Source: AP-16 sp036395835 (GTDB lineage: Bacteria; Pseudomonadota; Alphaproteobacteria; Rhizobiales; Xanthobacteraceae). Taken from it: a stretch of 57,740 nt of DNA. This document shows positions 41,736 to 51,151 of the stretch, one piece after another. Where the stretch lies: assembly GCA_036395835.1 (NCBI GenBank), contig DASWCW010000136.1:1-57740 (forward strand). Direction: 5' to 3'. The first letter of the stretch is position 1, and the number at the start of each line of letters is the position of its first letter. A model generated the notes under the pieces. That model worked only from the letters and a program-made list of their open reading frames with translations. It had not been told where the DNA came from and searched no databases. Made by a program: the position numbers and the translations under genes.

Positions 41736-43256
41736 TCACATTTTGTCGAGCAGCGCCGGCGTTCGTTTGCTGATCCAGCCGGTGGCTTCGTCGTACGCAG
41801 ACGCGAGCTGCAGGCAGGCGAGCTCGCCATGATTGGGGGCGACGATCTGCAACCCGGTCGGCAGGCCGGCGTCATTGAAACCGGCGGGGACGGCGAGGGC
41901 GGGACAGCCCGACATCGTGACCGGGATCATGATCTCCATCCAGCGATGATAGGTGTCCATCTTGCTGCCGTCGATCTCGCCCGGCCAATGGATTCGGGAA
42001 TCGAACGGGAAAACCTGCGCGCTCGGCAGGATCAGATAATCGAATTGCTCGAAGAACCTTCGCACTGCCTGGTACCAGGACGAGCGCGCGACCGAAGCGT
42101 CGAAGACCTCGAATGCGCTCAGCCGCAGCCCGTTTTCGACCTCCCAGCGCGCTTCCGGCTTCATCAACGCGCGTTTTGCCGGGTCGGCATGAAATTCCTT
42201 GAGCTTGCAGCCCGTCTGCCAGGCGCGCAGGGTTTGCCAGTTCTCCCAAACTTGCTCGATCGGGTAATCCGGCCACGCCTCCTCGACGGTGCAGCCGAGC
42301 GTCTCGAAGACGCCGACGGCGCGCTTGCAAAGATCGAGCACGCCCGGCTCGAAGCGCAAATAACCGCCGAAATTTCCTGCCCACGCCACGCGAGTGCCGC
42401 GGAAATCGCGCCGCAGCGGCTCGCTGAATTGCGCGGGATCCTGCCGGTTGGACAAGGGCGCGCGCGGGTCGTATCCGGCGAGGATCGCGAGCAGCATGGC
42501 GAGATCCGGCACGGTGCGGGCCATCGGCCCCGCGACCGAAAGCGAAGAATTGAAAACATCGGGCACCGCCGCCGGGACGCGGCCATAGGAAGTACGGAAC
42601 CCGAGCACGTTGTTGAAGGCGGCCGGGTTGCGCAGCGAGCCGCCATGATCGCTGCCGTCGGCGACCGGCAGCATGCGAAGCGCGAGCGCCACCGCGGCGC
42701 CGCCGCTGCTGCCGCCCGAGGTCTTGGACGGATCGTGCGCATTGAGCGTGGTGCCGAACACCGGATTGTACGTCTGCGAGCCCAAGCCGAACTCCGGCGT
42801 ATTGGTCTTGCCGATGATGATGCCGCCGGCTCGCTTGATCCGCTCCACGTAGAGGGCGTCCTCCTGCGGAACGAAGTCCTCGAGAATCGGGGATCCTTGC
42901 GTGGTGCGGATGCCCTTGGTGGCGGCCAAATCCTTGATCGCTTGCGGAAAGCCGTGCATCCAACCCATGCACCGGCCCTGCGCGAGCGCATCGTCGCGTT
43001 CTCTTGCCTGCTGCATCAGGTCATCGGGATTCTGCAGCGACACGATCGCGTTCACATGGGGGTTGATGCGGTCGATGTGCTGGAGGTAGGCGCTCATCAC
43101 CTCGGCACAGGATATTCGCCTCGATTGGATGGCGCGGGCGAGCTCGACGGCATCCATCATCACGATCTCGGACACCCCCGATGACCGCGGCGCCGCAGCC
43201 TTGCCGGCGAGATCGGCACTTCCTCTTCGTTGCGAAGCGGCGTCCGTGACGACCAT
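41736..43256 (-). CDS. Amidase signature family enzyme
   Basis: This is a 506-residue amidase with the full Ser-cisSer-Lys set: K108 in AIKDLAATKG, cis-S183 in TSGGSSGGAAVA and nucleophile S207 in DHGGSLRNPA. A strong GGAGGAGAG sits just before the ATG at 43256, which decides the start over a long upstream open frame that overlaps the next gene. It has no signal peptide, so cytoplasmic amide hydrolysis is expected. The substrate is unknown. It is 170 bp downstream of the orphan binding-protein gene on the same strand. Confidence 0.9.
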   Translation of the reverse strand: MVVTDAASQRRGSADLAGKAAAPRSSGVSEIVMMDAVELARAIQSRRISCAEVMSAYLQHIDRINPHVNAIVSLQNPDDLMQQARERDDALAQGRCMGWMHGFPQAIKDLAATKGIRTTQGSPILEDFVPQEDALYVERIKRAGGIIIGKTNTPEFGLGSQTYNPVFGTTLNAHDPSKTSGGSSGGAAVALALRMLPVADGSDHGGSLRNPAAFNNVLGFRTSYGRVPAAVPDVFNSSLSVAGPMARTVPDLAMLLAILAGYDPRAPLSNRQDPAQFSEPLRRDFRGTRVAWAGNFGGYLRFEPGVLDLCKRAVGVFETLGCTVEEAWPDYPIEQVWENWQTLRAWQTGCKLKEFHADPAKRALMKPEARWEVENGLRLSAFEVFDASVARSSWYQAVRRFFEQFDYLILPSAQVFPFDSRIHWPGEIDGSKMDTYHRWMEIMIPVTMSGCPALAVPAGFNDAGLPTGLQIVAPNHGELACLQLASAYDEATGWISKRTPALLDKM

Positions 43257-43426
43257 GCTCTCCTCCACCTGCGCGGGCCCGATTGCCGTGAGCCTCTCCA
43301 GCGGCCTGAAAATCGGCCATTGCCGGCAGGAAGCGCACCGGCTTTCGCGAAAGTCAATTGCCCGAGCGCCTCGGTTCGAGTTTGGCTGCGAGCCTGTCTC
43401 CAAAACGGTCGCCGCTACCTTGCGCC

Positions 43427-44407
43427 TCATTCGATCACCTCGTCGGCGCGGGCGAGCAGCGAAGGCGGCACGGTGAGGCCGAGCGTCTTGGCTGTTTTCA
43501 GATTGATGACCAGCTCGAATTGGGTCGGCTGCATGACCGGCAGGCCGGCCGGCTTTTCGCCCTTGAGAATCCGGCCGGCATAAACGCCCGCTAGGCGATA
43601 CGAGTTCGTCAAGCTGGTTCCGTAACTCATCAGGCCGCCGGCCACGACGTTCTCTCGCCAAGCATAGCCCGTAGCAATCGCGTGTCGCGCGGACAACGCC
43701 ACGATCCTGTCACGCCGGCTATCGAAGAACGGCTCGCCGGCGACGATCAGCCCATCGGGATGCAGTTTTACCAGGGCTGCAAAAGCTTCATCGAGGTCGT
43801 GCTCCGTGCTGGCCTTGAGTACATGAAGCTCTATCCCCAGCGCGCTCGCGGCCGCCAGCGCTTCTTTCGACGCGAATTCCGTGCTCGGATTGGATGGATT
43901 CACGAGGTAAGCCATCACGGCGGCCTTCGGCACCAGCTCTTTCAGTAGCTCGATAGTTTTCGGCGCAAGCGGCGTCGTGAACGTACTCATGCCGGTCATG
44001 TTGCCGCCCGGCCGATTGAGGCTGGCGACCAGACCGAGGCGGACCGGGTCGTTGGCCGCCGAGAAGACGATGGGGATGGTTGCAGTTGCAGACTTGGCCG
44101 CGAGTGCCGAGGGAGGGCCCCCCGCCGCGAACAGCAGGTCGACCCGCAGGCCGACGAGATCAGCCGCCAGCGCGGGCAACTGGTCGTAACGGCCTTCCGC
44201 CCAGCGGAACGCGATCGCAACATTCTGCCCCTCGACAAATCCGGCTTCGCGCAGCCCTCGGCCGAACGCTGCGACCACGGCAGCGGACTCGACGGGCGAG
44301 CGGCTGCTGAGAAATCCGATCACCGGCACCGCCGGCTGCTGCGCGCCCGCACCGAGCGGCCACGCGACCGCGCCGCCGAGCAGTGCGATGAACTCCCGCC
44401 GCCGCAT
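43427..44407 (-). CDS. Orphan Tat-exported ABC substrate-binding protein (DUF534/TrpX-like), copy 1
   Basis: This is a 326-residue periplasmic binding protein of the ABC sugar/tryptophan-like group (DUF534, YitT/TrpX-type). The N-terminus MRRREFIALLGGAVAWPL is a Tat signal ending near AQQPA. The mature domain opens PVIGFLSSRSP, then has RWAEGRYDQLPALAADLV and ends TVPPSLLARADEVIE. No permease or ATPase is adjacent. Copy 2 at 54853-55827 has the same signal and tail. Such orphan copies are numerous in Bradyrhizobium-type genomes. Confidence 0.87.
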   Translation of the reverse strand: MRRREFIALLGGAVAWPLGAGAQQPAVPVIGFLSSRSPVESAAVVAAFGRGLREAGFVEGQNVAIAFRWAEGRYDQLPALAADLVGLRVDLLFAAGGPPSALAAKSATATIPIVFSAANDPVRLGLVASLNRPGGNMTGMSTFTTPLAPKTIELLKELVPKAAVMAYLVNPSNPSTEFASKEALAAASALGIELHVLKASTEHDLDEAFAALVKLHPDGLIVAGEPFFDSRRDRIVALSARHAIATGYAWRENVVAGGLMSYGTSLTNSYRLAGVYAGRILKGEKPAGLPVMQPTQFELVINLKTAKTLGLTVPPSLLARADEVIE

Positions 44408-44796
44408 TCGATCCCCGTGTCGGTGCCCAACGGATTGTGGAGGCTTGGTACCCATAGATCCGCCTCAACATACCACACCCGGGCCGGCCCCCTCGATGTC
44501 CCCGGCGCCTCACTCCTGGCCTGCGGAGGGCCTCTCGAGATCGTTGCTAGAGCCGCGAAAAGGATCGAGGTCGTTGGGGGGCCTGGGCATATTCCTCGGC
44601 AACGGCTGCCGGGGTGCCGGATCGGATTTGGCAAATTAATGATATGGTCCAAACGCTTGTGGATGGGGAAAACCAAGACTCGCTAGATGATGCAAATCGG
44701 CGGATAATATCTGCATCATCGGGAAAAGAACGAAGAAGGGGCACTCCCGGTGACCGAGAGACCAGTCGCGCTCCCGCCCAGGAGGGAAGCGCCACC
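44408..44796. other. 389-bp divergent gap, no assigned gene
   Basis: This lies between the orphan binding-protein gene (minus) and a small plus-strand gene. The plus-strand frame is open from 44614, but the coding look begins only at 44797. I see nothing else I can support; promoters for both genes must lie here. Confidence 0.5.
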
Positions 44797-45045
44797 ATGC
44801 CAATAACCCCGCTGCTCGTAAGCGATGGCTTCTTCGATCCCGAGGCGACGAAAGTCTTGACGGCGGCGTTCGACACCGCGTGGCAGATGTTGAAGACATC
44901 GGGCAACGTTCTGGCTGCCGATTACCGCTCTGTCTCCACGCGTGAACTACTCGCCAAGCGCATCATCGAGATGGCTCGCAATGGCGAACGGGACCCAATT
45001 CGGCTCGTCGACGACGCCTTGTCCTATCTGGCAAATTCGCACTGA
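44797..45045 (+). CDS. Small conserved-looking protein, 82 aa
   Basis: This is an 82-residue protein starting at the ATG after AGGAGGGA, although the frame opens at 44614. It is mostly helical: FDPEATKVLTAAFDTAW, then a gap, then ELLAKRIIEMARNGERDPIRL. Small proteins with this FDPE...AF...AW and KRIIEMA-GERDP pattern are common in rhizobia, but their function is unknown to me. Confidence 0.65.
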   Translation: MPITPLLVSDGFFDPEATKVLTAAFDTAWQMLKTSGNVLAADYRSVSTRELLAKRIIEMARNGERDPIRLVDDALSYLANSH

Positions 45046-45356
45046 GGCAGTGCCGCAATCCTCGTGCATGCGATCGGTTTGGGGCGGAATCGTCCGGGCA
45101 AAAAGAGACCCCGGCTCGAGATCGGGCCGGGGCCAGTCCGACCGGCAGCCGTGAAGATGGGGAAAGGCCGACTGCCAGCGCGTTGCGCAGCATCGCACGG
45201 GACCGGGACGGCCGATGTGAAATGGCTCACATTGCGCGAAGGCGCGCGGGCAGGGCGGTTTTGCGGCGCGGTTCCGGCGCGCAAGATAGCTGCGAGCGGC
45301 CAGGGAGGCCGCCCAGATCCGCGCTGGCCCGGTGACCCGGTTGGGCGCCGGCTGCT
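45046..45356. other. 311-bp gap between converging small genes
   Basis: The gap holds one good hairpin at 45109-45132 and otherwise nothing I can support. Confidence 0.5.
45109..45132 (-). terminator. Hairpin with T-run for the minus-strand gene
   Basis: Arms CCCCGGC (45109-45115) and GCCGGGG (45126-45132) pair perfectly. On the minus strand the stem is followed by GTCTCTTTTT, so it can end transcripts of the gene at 45357-45749. It lies 225 bp past that gene's stop. Confidence 0.45.
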
Positions 45357-45749
45357 CTACTCGGCAGGCACGATCGAGGGCGCTCGAGCGGCGGCCCTGT
45401 CCTCGCTGCGCAGGAGCACGGCACGCCGGATTTTCGCGATCATATTCCGGAACGCGCGCGTAAGCGGATTGGGTTTCCGGAAATGCGAGGCGAATTCCTT
45501 GTTGATTTCCAGCGGCCGCCAATAGCTGACGTGCCATTGCTGAAACGTCTGCCAAAGCTCGAGGCCCTGCTCGCGGCGAACCGCAAGCATGGCGCAGTCG
45601 CAGCGGGCATGCAGCCGGACATTGCCCTCGCTGTCGAACTTGAATTCATGCCGGCTGGGGAAGTGACGAAGCCAGCCGCGCTTCAGCTCGAAATCGCTGG
45701 GGCTGGTCCGCAACGCCACGATCATAGGGTTGACGTCCAGGTAAGCCAT
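45357..45749 (-). CDS. Hypothetical protein, 130 aa
   Basis: This is a small soluble-looking protein of unknown function. It begins MAYLDVNPMIVALRTSP, with a FKFDSEGNVRLHARCDC segment, an aromatic stretch (LWQTFQQWHVSYWRPL) and a basic C-terminus. It has no signal peptide or membrane helix. GGAGGTTGG lies immediately before the ATG and supports the start. I do not recognise the family; it looks like a conserved rhizobial hypothetical protein. Confidence 0.65.
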   Translation of the reverse strand: MAYLDVNPMIVALRTSPSDFELKRGWLRHFPSRHEFKFDSEGNVRLHARCDCAMLAVRREQGLELWQTFQQWHVSYWRPLEINKEFASHFRKPNPLTRAFRNMIAKIRRAVLLRSEDRAAARAPSIVPAE

Positions 45750-46195
45750 TTTCCAACCTCCTCAACGCAAGGGGCCGTTGCCCATCGGCGGGCAAGGCGA
45801 ACGACCCGGATCACTCGGCTCGGAATCGATGAGGCCATCCTTCCCACCTCGGCGATGGGCCTCGCCGAATGCCCATCGCTCCGGGACACGCGTCGGGAGT
45901 CTTCACGCGGCTCTTCGGCGCCCGGGAAAGTAGCTTCCCATCGGCAGAACTCGGGCGCACATGCCGAGTTCCGGCAGACGCAGCACCGATCGCGGCAAAA
46001 AATTTAAGCATTGCGGCTCGCGGCGCGTTCCGTGAATTCCTCGGCACGAGGTGCGAGCGAAGGCGTCGCGCCAGTCCGAGCCCAGCCGGATGCGAGTGGC
46101 CCGCGCCACGCTGGAGTTGATGCAGCATCGTTGCTTTGGTGGTATGAGCCCGTATCCACCGAGCCGATCCGGCCTCCCGAGCATAGCGGTCGCAT
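45750..46195. other. 446-bp divergent gap before hpnA, no assigned gene
   Basis: Open frames cross this gap on both strands, but none has a domain, a ribosome-binding site or a plausible start. It must carry promoters for hpnA and the 130-residue protein. I see nothing more. Confidence 0.5.
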
Positions 46196-47212
46196 ATGGT
46201 CCAGCCTGCCGATTCGCACGCCGGGCCCGTCCTGGTCACGGGCGCAAGCGGATTCATCGGATCCGCCATCGTGCAGGCGTTCGGGCGTGCGGGTTATCCG
46301 GTGCGGGCGCTGGTAAGGCGCTCCAGTCCGCGCACGAATCTCATCGACTCCGGTTGCGAGATCGTGGAAGGCGACGTGCGGGACCGGGAGGCGATCACCG
46401 CGGCGCTCAAAGATGTCCGCTACCTCGTTCATGCGGCCGCCGATTACCGGCTGTGGGCGCCTTCTGTCGATGACTTGCTGCAGGTCAACGTGGAAGGCAC
46501 CCGCATCGTCATGGAAGCGGCGCTCCGGGCCGGCATCGAGCGCGTCGTCTATACCAGCAGCGTGGCGACGCTCGCGCTCCGCGGCGACGGCTCGCCCGCG
46601 GACGAGAGCCGCGCGCTGGCGGCCGAGCAAGCGATCGGCGCCTACAAGCGCAGCAAGGTGCTCGCCGAACGCGTGGTGCGGGATCTGGTCGAGACCCGCC
46701 GGCTTCCGGCGGTAATCGTCCATCCCACGGCCCCGATCGGGCCGCGCGACATCAAGCCGACGCCGACCGGCCGGATCATCGTGCAGGCCGCATCGGGGCG
46801 CATGCCGGGGTTCGTCGACACCGGCCTCAATCTTGCGCATGTCGACGACATCGCGGCGGGCCATCTCGCCGCGCTCGAACGCGGGCGGATCGGGGAGCAA
46901 TATATTCTCGGCGGGGAGGATGTGCTGCTTCGCCAGATGCTGGCGGAGATCGCGCAGCAGATCGGTCGCCGCCCGCCGCGGCTCAAGCTGCCGCTCGCCC
47001 TGATGTTCCCATTGGCCTGGGGCAGCGAAACCGTGGCGCGGCTGACCGGCGGAAACCCGTTCGTCACCCGCGACAGCCTGCACATGGCGCGCCATCGCAT
47101 GTTCTTCACGCACGAGAAGGCGCGGCGCGAGCTCGGCTACGGGCCGCGGCCCTACCAGCAAGGGCTCGCCGACGCCATCGCCTGGTTCCGCAAGGCCGGC
47201 TATTTGCGCTGA
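46196..47212 (+). CDS. hpnA: Hopanoid-associated sugar epimerase HpnA
   Basis: This is a 338-residue extended short-chain dehydrogenase/reductase. The NAD-binding motif GASGFIG is at residues 16-22, and the active site is YTSS with YKRSK (Y and K of YxxxK). The HpnA-typical segments HAAADYRLWAP and LNVEGT-like NVEGTRIVMEA are present. HpnA occurs with hopanoid side-chain genes, but its exact reaction is not settled. It converges on hpnJ, 50 bp away, which supports the call. Confidence 0.9.
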   Translation: MVQPADSHAGPVLVTGASGFIGSAIVQAFGRAGYPVRALVRRSSPRTNLIDSGCEIVEGDVRDREAITAALKDVRYLVHAAADYRLWAPSVDDLLQVNVEGTRIVMEAALRAGIERVVYTSSVATLALRGDGSPADESRALAAEQAIGAYKRSKVLAERVVRDLVETRRLPAVIVHPTAPIGPRDIKPTPTGRIIVQAASGRMPGFVDTGLNLAHVDDIAAGHLAALERGRIGEQYILGGEDVLLRQMLAEIAQQIGRRPPRLKLPLALMFPLAWGSETVARLTGGNPFVTRDSLHMARHRMFFTHEKARRELGYGPRPYQQGLADAIAWFRKAGYLR

Positions 47213-47262
47213 TCGACCGGCGGCGCGGAGCCGCGAGCCAGCACCGGCCGCGCGATAGGCTC

Positions 47263-48690
47263 CTAGTGCGCGGCTTCGCGGCGCTCGCGCAGGAAGCGGA
47301 AGAATTCGAGCCCTTCCCGCAATCGGCGTTTCATCATCTGGGGGCTGAGCGCCATCTCCGAGACGATCGAAGCGATCTTCGGCGCGCGGAAATAGAAGCG
47401 CCGATAGAATTCCTCGACGGAGTGGAAAATCTCCGAATGGCTGAGATGGGGGTAGTGCAGGGGCGCGATCTGCACGCCGCGCTCGTCCACCAGCTCGGCA
47501 TTGGCGTCGTCGAGCCATCCGTTTTCGAGCGCCTGGCGGTGGAGATAGGTTCCCGGATACGGCGCCGCGAGCGACACCTGGATGGTGTGCGGGTTGATCT
47601 CGGTGGCGAACCGGATGGTTTCCTGGATGGTCTCCTTGGTCTCGCCCGGCAGGCCGAGAATGAAGGTGCCGTGGATCGTGATGCCGAACTCGTGGCAATC
47701 CTTGGTGAAGCGCCTGGCGACGTCGATGCGCATGCCTTTCTTGATGTTGTACAGGATCTGCTGATTGCCGGTCTCGTAGCCGACCAGCAGCAGCCGCAAG
47801 CCGTTGTCCCGCATCACGCGCAAGGTCTCGCGCGGCACGTTGGCTTTGGCGTTGCACGACCAGGTCACGCCGAGCTTGCCGAGCTCGCGGGCGATCGCTT
47901 CGGTCCGCCGCACGTCGTCGGTGAACGTATCGTCGTCGAAAAACAATTCCTTGACCTCGGGGAACGCGTGCCGCGCCCACCGCACCTCGTCGACGACGTG
48001 CCCGACGCTGCGCGTGCGATAGCGATGCCCGCCCACCGTCTGCGGCCACAGGCAGAACGTGCAACGCGATTTGCAGCCCCGCCCGGTATAGAACGACAGA
48101 TAGGGGTGCTGGAGATAGCCGATGAAATACTTGTCGATGTTCAGGTCGCGTTTGTACACCGGGGTGACGAAGGGCAGCAGATCCATGTCCTCGAGAATCG
48201 CGCGGTCCTCGTTGTGCACGATCGCGCCTTGGGCGTTGCGGAAGGACAGGCCGGCGACGGCGCCCCAGTCGCGGCCTTCGGCCACTTCCTTGATGGCGAA
48301 ATCGAATTCCTCCCGCGCGACGAAATCGATCGCCGCGGAAGCCTTCATGCTCGCTTCCGGCTCGACCGCGACCTTGGCGCCGATCAAGCCGGCCTTGAGC
48401 CGCGGATTGGCGCCTTTCAAGGCTTCGATCGCGGTGAGATCCGACGCGAAGGAGGGCGCCGAAGTGTGCAACACCGCGAGATCGAATTGATCGGCCTGGG
48501 CCAGGATTTCAGCCATCGACACGCCGTGCGATGGCGCATCGATGAGCTTGCAGTCGGGCACGAGGGCTGCGGGCTGCGCCAGCCAGGTCGGATACCAGAA
48601 CGAGCGAATTTCACGGCGGGCCTGGTAGCGCGAGCCCGCGCCGCCGTCGAAGCCCTCGAACGAGGGCGCCTGCAGGAACAGCGTCCGCAT
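47263..48690 (-). CDS. hpnJ: Hopanoid biosynthesis radical SAM protein HpnJ
   Basis: This is a 475-residue protein with a B12-binding-like N-terminal domain and a radical SAM core. The 4Fe-4S ligands are C206, C210 and C213 in GCKSRCTFCLW. Known HpnJ is linked to conversion of the hopanoid glucosamine group to the cyclitol ether. The ATG at 48690 overlaps the hpnI stop by one base, so the pair is coupled. The neighbouring hpnI gene supports the assignment. Confidence 0.92.
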   Translation of the reverse strand: MRTLFLQAPSFEGFDGGAGSRYQARREIRSFWYPTWLAQPAALVPDCKLIDAPSHGVSMAEILAQADQFDLAVLHTSAPSFASDLTAIEALKGANPRLKAGLIGAKVAVEPEASMKASAAIDFVAREEFDFAIKEVAEGRDWGAVAGLSFRNAQGAIVHNEDRAILEDMDLLPFVTPVYKRDLNIDKYFIGYLQHPYLSFYTGRGCKSRCTFCLWPQTVGGHRYRTRSVGHVVDEVRWARHAFPEVKELFFDDDTFTDDVRRTEAIARELGKLGVTWSCNAKANVPRETLRVMRDNGLRLLLVGYETGNQQILYNIKKGMRIDVARRFTKDCHEFGITIHGTFILGLPGETKETIQETIRFATEINPHTIQVSLAAPYPGTYLHRQALENGWLDDANAELVDERGVQIAPLHYPHLSHSEIFHSVEEFYRRFYFRAPKIASIVSEMALSPQMMKRRLREGLEFFRFLRERREAAH

Positions 48691-49832
48691 CACGACACCG
48701 TCCTGCGCACCAGGGTCCCCTGCGGCGTCACCCGATAGGTCTCGCCGTTCCAGTTGACGCTGGTGCCGAACAAGCTCCACACGAAGATCGCAAACGACAT
48801 CAGGTCGCGAAACGGCACCAGCCAGTAGGGCTGCCGCTCCAGCCCGAAGCGCCGCTCGACGCATTTCAACAAGATGATCCGGCACAGCACGGCAATGGCC
48901 GCCAGCGCCACGGCCCCGCCGCTCCCGGTCAGCGCCGCCAGCACCGCCAGCGGGAACGGGTGGGTGATGATCGAGCCGAAATAGCCGAGGGGATCGATCG
49001 CCCGGATCGTCCGAGCCCATCGCAATTCCTGCGAGCAGAGCTCCTGCGCGGTTTGGTCCTTGCAAAGATGGCCGACCGAGACCGGCGAGATCACCACCTC
49101 GTCCCCCTTCGAGCGCACTGCCTCCCCGACCGAATAATCATCGGCGAGCGAATCGCCGAATTGCTCGAGCCCGCCGATCTTGGCCAGCATCTCCCGCCGC
49201 AGCGCGATGGTGGCGCCGAAGCACGGCTGCGCAAACGTGCAAGTCACGGCGAGGATCACGTTGGGAAGGAATTGGGCGTTGATCGTCAAGGCGGAGAGCC
49301 GAGCCGAGACGCTCGTCCCGGACACTCCGTGGTAAAGGCAGGTCACGGCGCCGACGCCGGGTTGTCGTAGTTCGCGGACGACCCGCGCGAGATAGTCGGG
49401 ATCGACCTCGATGTCGCTGTCGGCGAGGACCAGAACGTCATGGTCGGCCCCGCCGGCGATGTTTGCCAGGTTCGAAATCTTGCGATTCCCGCCGTGCCCG
49501 CGCGCGCCGATCCGCAGTTCGATGGCGCAGTCGGGAAATGCCGCCTGAAGCTGCTTCACGAGAGCGACCGCGGGATCGGTTGGCTCTTCTACGCCGAACA
49601 CGATCTGCACCGGCGCAGGGTACCGCTGCCTGCAGAACGAGGCGAGGCACCGGAAGATGCGAGGGCCTTCCCGGTGCAGGGGCTTGAGGATGGTCACCGG
49701 CACCGGCTTGCCGTGCGTGGATGGCGGCTGGTGGCCCCGGAAGCGCAACGTCATGGCGGCTGCGGTTGCAAGGTAAAGGCAGCCGAGACAGGCCGTCACG
49801 AACAAAAGATCCGACGTCCATTGAACAATCAT
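48690..49832 (-). CDS. hpnI: Hopanoid glycosyltransferase HpnI
   Basis: This is a 380-residue family 2 glycosyltransferase in the inner membrane. An N-terminal membrane helix (about 5-28) is followed by the catalytic domain: VPVTILKPLHRE, the DSD motif in LVLADSDIEVD, the ADDYSVGEA motif and QELRWARTIR. Two or three C-terminal helices close the protein. HpnI adds N-acetylglucosamine to bacteriohopanetetrol in known systems. It is the first gene of the coupled hpnI-hpnJ pair. The expected deacetylase HpnK is not adjacent. Confidence 0.9.
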   Translation of the reverse strand: MIVQWTSDLLFVTACLGCLYLATAAAMTLRFRGHQPPSTHGKPVPVTILKPLHREGPRIFRCLASFCRQRYPAPVQIVFGVEEPTDPAVALVKQLQAAFPDCAIELRIGARGHGGNRKISNLANIAGGADHDVLVLADSDIEVDPDYLARVVRELRQPGVGAVTCLYHGVSGTSVSARLSALTINAQFLPNVILAVTCTFAQPCFGATIALRREMLAKIGGLEQFGDSLADDYSVGEAVRSKGDEVVISPVSVGHLCKDQTAQELCSQELRWARTIRAIDPLGYFGSIITHPFPLAVLAALTGSGGAVALAAIAVLCRIILLKCVERRFGLERQPYWLVPFRDLMSFAIFVWSLFGTSVNWNGETYRVTPQGTLVRRTVS

Positions 49833-50035
49833 AAAGTTACCACGCAGGGCTAATGTGCCAACTCAGTGCGGCTTCGGTAGTTCTGGAGTTTCGCGCCGGT
49901 TTCTCTGGGCAAGGTGACCGGATCGCCGCAATCGGACGCAAGCGAGGGGAGGGGGCCGCCGATTCAGGCATTGAAACGCGATCTCCGCAAGCCGAATTCC
50001 CCACCGCGTCGAATTTTTGCGGGAACACCGGCGTT

Positions 50036-51151
50036 TCATGGATCGGGGCCGCCGGGCCGCTCGTAGGGAAGCGGCTCGTCGTAAAGCGTGGCGAGCACGA
50101 TTCGGATCGTCAGGGCCACCGGCACCGCGATCAGCACGCCGGCTACCCCGAACAATAACCCGCCGGAAAGGAAGCAGAAAATCACCAGCACCGGATGCAT
50201 GCGCGCGGCGTGGCCCAGGACGATCGGGCCGAACAGCTGGTCGATCGACAGCCGCAGCGCGGCTGCGTAGATCACGTAGGCGATGATGTTCCACACCCCC
50301 GTCGCGGCCTGCAAGGCGACGATTCCGGCGATCACGGCCGCCATCAACGGCCCGATCACCGGGATCATTTCCAGCAGGCCGGTCAAAACCGCTAGAAACA
50401 CCGCATGCTTGAGCCCGAGGATGAGGCCGAGCCCGATATAGGCCGCGACCGCCGCGTAAATGACCACTAGGACGACGCCGATGATGTAGCGCTTGAGCAC
50501 CGGATCGATCTTCGAGCCGATATGGGCGATGAGCGCGCGTTGCTGCGGTGGGATCAGCCGGATGGTGCCCCGTGCCAGCTGCGGTCCCCCGGTCAGGAAA
50601 TAGAACAGGATCACGAGCGTCAGGAACGTGCCGAACACGAAGGCGAAGCTATAGGCGGCAAGGGTGACGACTTCCGTGGTTTGCGCCGCCCAGCCGCGGA
50701 CGCCCTCGACGGCCTGCTTGGCGAGCTGCGAGGCGTTCATGGGCTGACCGAGCAACAGCACGGTGCGATCGCCGATCATGCCGCGGATGGCATCCTCGAT
50801 GATGCGCTCGGTATCGGTGGCAAAATTGGCGAGCTCCGCGAACAGGACCGGAAGCCCGCGCTCCCCGATGAGGGCGAGCATGCCGGCGAGCAGGCAGAAT
50901 ACCGCTATCGCCCACACGAGGCGGGGCAGCCGGGTTCGGGCCGTGAGCCAATTCACCACCGGAGTGCACGCATAGCCCGCCGCGCCCGCAAGCACGAACG
51001 GCAGCAGCACGTGCCGGATCCCGTAGAGGAACAGTACGATCACGACGAGAACGACGGTCGTCGCCCGGCCCGAGGCCCGGCGCACGTGCTCCGAGAGTTC
51101 GCGATGCGGCATCTGCGGACGCGCTCGGCCGGCATCGGGGAGTTCGTTCAT
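50036..51151 (-). CDS. AI-2E family transporter (PerM-type permease)
   Basis: This is a 371-residue inner-membrane protein with about eight helices. N-terminal helices include VVLVVIVLFLYGIRHVLLPFV, and a family-typical segment is LTGLLEMIPVIGPLMAAV. The C-terminal half has HPVLVIFCFLSGGLLFGVAGV. The ATG at 51151 overlaps the upstream glycosyltransferase stop by 4 bp. The name AI-2E is a family label; the actual substrate is not known. Coupling to a GT2 enzyme beside hopanoid genes suggests a lipid or glycolipid link. Confidence 0.88.
   Translation of the reverse strand: MNELPDAGRARPQMPHRELSEHVRRASGRATTVVLVVIVLFLYGIRHVLLPFVLAGAAGYACTPVVNWLTARTRLPRLVWAIAVFCLLAGMLALIGERGLPVLFAELANFATDTERIIEDAIRGMIGDRTVLLLGQPMNASQLAKQAVEGVRGWAAQTTEVVTLAAYSFAFVFGTFLTLVILFYFLTGGPQLARGTIRLIPPQQRALIAHIGSKIDPVLKRYIIGVVLVVIYAAVAAYIGLGLILGLKHAVFLAVLTGLLEMIPVIGPLMAAVIAGIVALQAATGVWNIIAYVIYAAALRLSIDQLFGPIVLGHAARMHPVLVIFCFLSGGLLFGVAGVLIAVPVALTIRIVLATLYDEPLPYERPGGPDP

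Noticed and set aside
43257..43661. Upstream extension of the amidase
   Set aside because: It overlaps the binding-protein gene, has no family sequence, and a strong GGAGGAGAG stands before the ATG at 43256.
46004..48064. A 686-residue minus-strand frame
   Set aside because: It is antisense to hpnA and out of frame with hpnJ, low in complexity and rich in Arg and Ala; it is a shadow of GC-rich coding DNA.
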